In this document: in pieces, positions 14,737-15,537 of the stretch | Layout: each line of letters opens with the position of its first letter | Numbering within the stretch: position 1 is the first letter of the stretch | DNA from: Lysobacterales bacterium | GTDB taxonomy: Bacteria; Pseudomonadota; Gammaproteobacteria; Xanthomonadales; SZUA-36 | Direction: 5' to 3' | DNA: 15,537 nucleotides | NCBI GenBank assembly: GCA_021648045.1 | Contig: JAKITM010000049.1 | Coordinates: 1-15,537, forward strand | Translations under genes and position numbers: made by a program | Notes under the pieces: model-generated | Database searches by the model: none | Told to the model about the DNA's origin: nothing | Seen by the model: only the letters and a program-made list of their open reading frames with translations

Positions 14737-15537
14737 ATGTCAAAACTGGAACGCCTTTATCACCTCAGAGATATCCTCAGTCAGGCGCGTGCGCCTATGC
14801 CGCGACAACGGTTGATGGAGGAGCTTGGCTGTTCTCAGGCTACCTTGTACCGCTTGATCAATGAACTCCGGGATACATTGCAGGCGCCGATTGAAAACAA
14901 TGAGCATGGTTATTATTACGATCGAAATCTGGCCGGGAAATTCGAATTACCCGGTATCTGGATTAGTCCGGAAGAACTTCAGGCGTTGTTGACTGCCCGC
15001 GAGGTGCTCGGCAATGTGCAGCCGGGCTTGCTGGAGGAGGAGTTGGGTAATATCCAAACGCGGATATCCAGTCTGCTGCAAACCAAAGGCCTGGAAAAAG
15101 AAGGCCAGTCAAGCCGAATAAACATGCAGAGCGCGGCAGGTAGAGTTGTTCCCGAACGCATGTTTCAGGCAATCTTAGGCGCACTGATGTCACGCAAAAG
15201 ATTGCGCATCGAATATCATACCCGCGGCACCGACCAGCAGTCGGAACGAACTATTTCGCCGCAACGCTTAACCAATTACCGCAACAGTTGGTACTTGGAT
15301 GCCTGGTGTCATCAACGGCAAGCTCTGCGCAGCTTTTCGCTGGAACGAATCCAGCAGCAAGTGGTGTTAGATGAGGATGCCCGGGAACTTCCCTTGGCTG
15401 AAGTCCAGCTATATTACGACCAGTCTTACGGAATCTTTTCTGGCCCTGCCAATAACACTGCGCAATTACTTTTTACCCCTGAGCGTGCGCGCTGGGTAGC
15501 CGATGAGCAATGGCACCCGCAGCAACAGGGTGAGTTT
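14737..15537 (+). CDS. HTH/WYL-domain transcriptional regulator (YafY/DeoR-like), 3' end outside window
   Basis: The frame is open from the ATG at 14737 to the window edge, giving 267 residues without a stop. Residues 1-60 form a winged helix-turn-helix of the DeoR/YafY type; the recognition helix is around SQATLYRLINELR (33-45). The WYL domain spans about 135-215 with R-N-S-W185-Y186-L187 and the downstream SFSLERI segment. A WCX-type C-terminal region begins near 240 and is cut off. WYL domains are thought to bind small ligands or nucleic acid and often control stress, defence or catabolic genes. This one follows prmC by 4 bases and probably shares its transcript. Its target is unknown; self-control of this operon or of the pump is a guess. 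Confidence 0.88.
   Translation, partial: MSKLERLYHLRDILSQARAPMPRQRLMEELGCSQATLYRLINELRDTLQAPIENNEHGYYYDRNLAGKFELPGIWISPEELQALLTAREVLGNVQPGLLEEELGNIQTRISSLLQTKGLEKEGQSSRINMQSAAGRVVPERMFQAILGALMSRKRLRIEYHTRGTDQQSERTISPQRLTNYRNSWYLDAWCHQRQALRSFSLERIQQQVVLDEDARELPLAEVQLYYDQSYGIFSGPANNTAQLLFTPERARWVADEQWHPQQQGEF

Overview
The window reads as chromosomal DNA of a gammaproteobacterium. The gene order map-glnD-dapD, the PrmC and RND sequences and the moderate base composition all fit. A marine Cellvibrionales-like lineage is a reasonable guess, but that is inference. Coding density is high: twelve genes, two of them cut by the window edges, with no rRNA, tRNA, CRISPR array, insertion sequence or phage gene seen.

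Layout. At the left edge is the 3' part of an unrecognised gene (2-586, + strand), followed by about 140 bases rich in inverted repeats that end in a good intrinsic terminator (682-729). From 811 to 9271 seven genes run on the minus strand. In transcription order they are map (methionine aminopeptidase), glnD (PII uridylyltransferase), dapD (lysine/peptidoglycan biosynthesis), then a tight urate degradation block: puuD (membrane urate hydroxylase with cytochrome c domain), allB (allantoinase), alc (allantoicase) and uraD (OHCU decarboxylase). The last four overlap by 4 bases or sit 5 bases apart, so they are almost certainly one transcript. A 64-base gap between dapD and puuD holds a perfect 10-bp tandem repeat and the puuD ribosome binding site.

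From about 9272 to 9381 is a divergent promoter region. To its right, on the plus strand, four closely packed genes follow: an RND membrane fusion protein, its RND inner-membrane permease (1-base overlap), prmC (release factor glutamine methyltransferase, 6 bases later) and a WYL-domain transcriptional regulator (4 bases later, cut by the right edge).

Function. The urate block converts urate to ureidoglycolate plus urea through HIU, OHCU, allantoin and allantoate. HIU hydrolase and the enzymes acting after ureidoglycolate are not in the window. It lies directly downstream of GlnD, the sensor of cellular nitrogen status. The right half combines an efflux pump with a translation-termination methylase and a possible effector-sensing regulator. 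Most of the window is ordinary housekeeping and catabolic sequence. No convincing new system was found. The points most worth checking are the tandem repeat before puuD, the inverted-repeat cluster after the first gene, the substituted proton-relay lysine in the RND permease and the unusual pump-prmC-WYL cluster.
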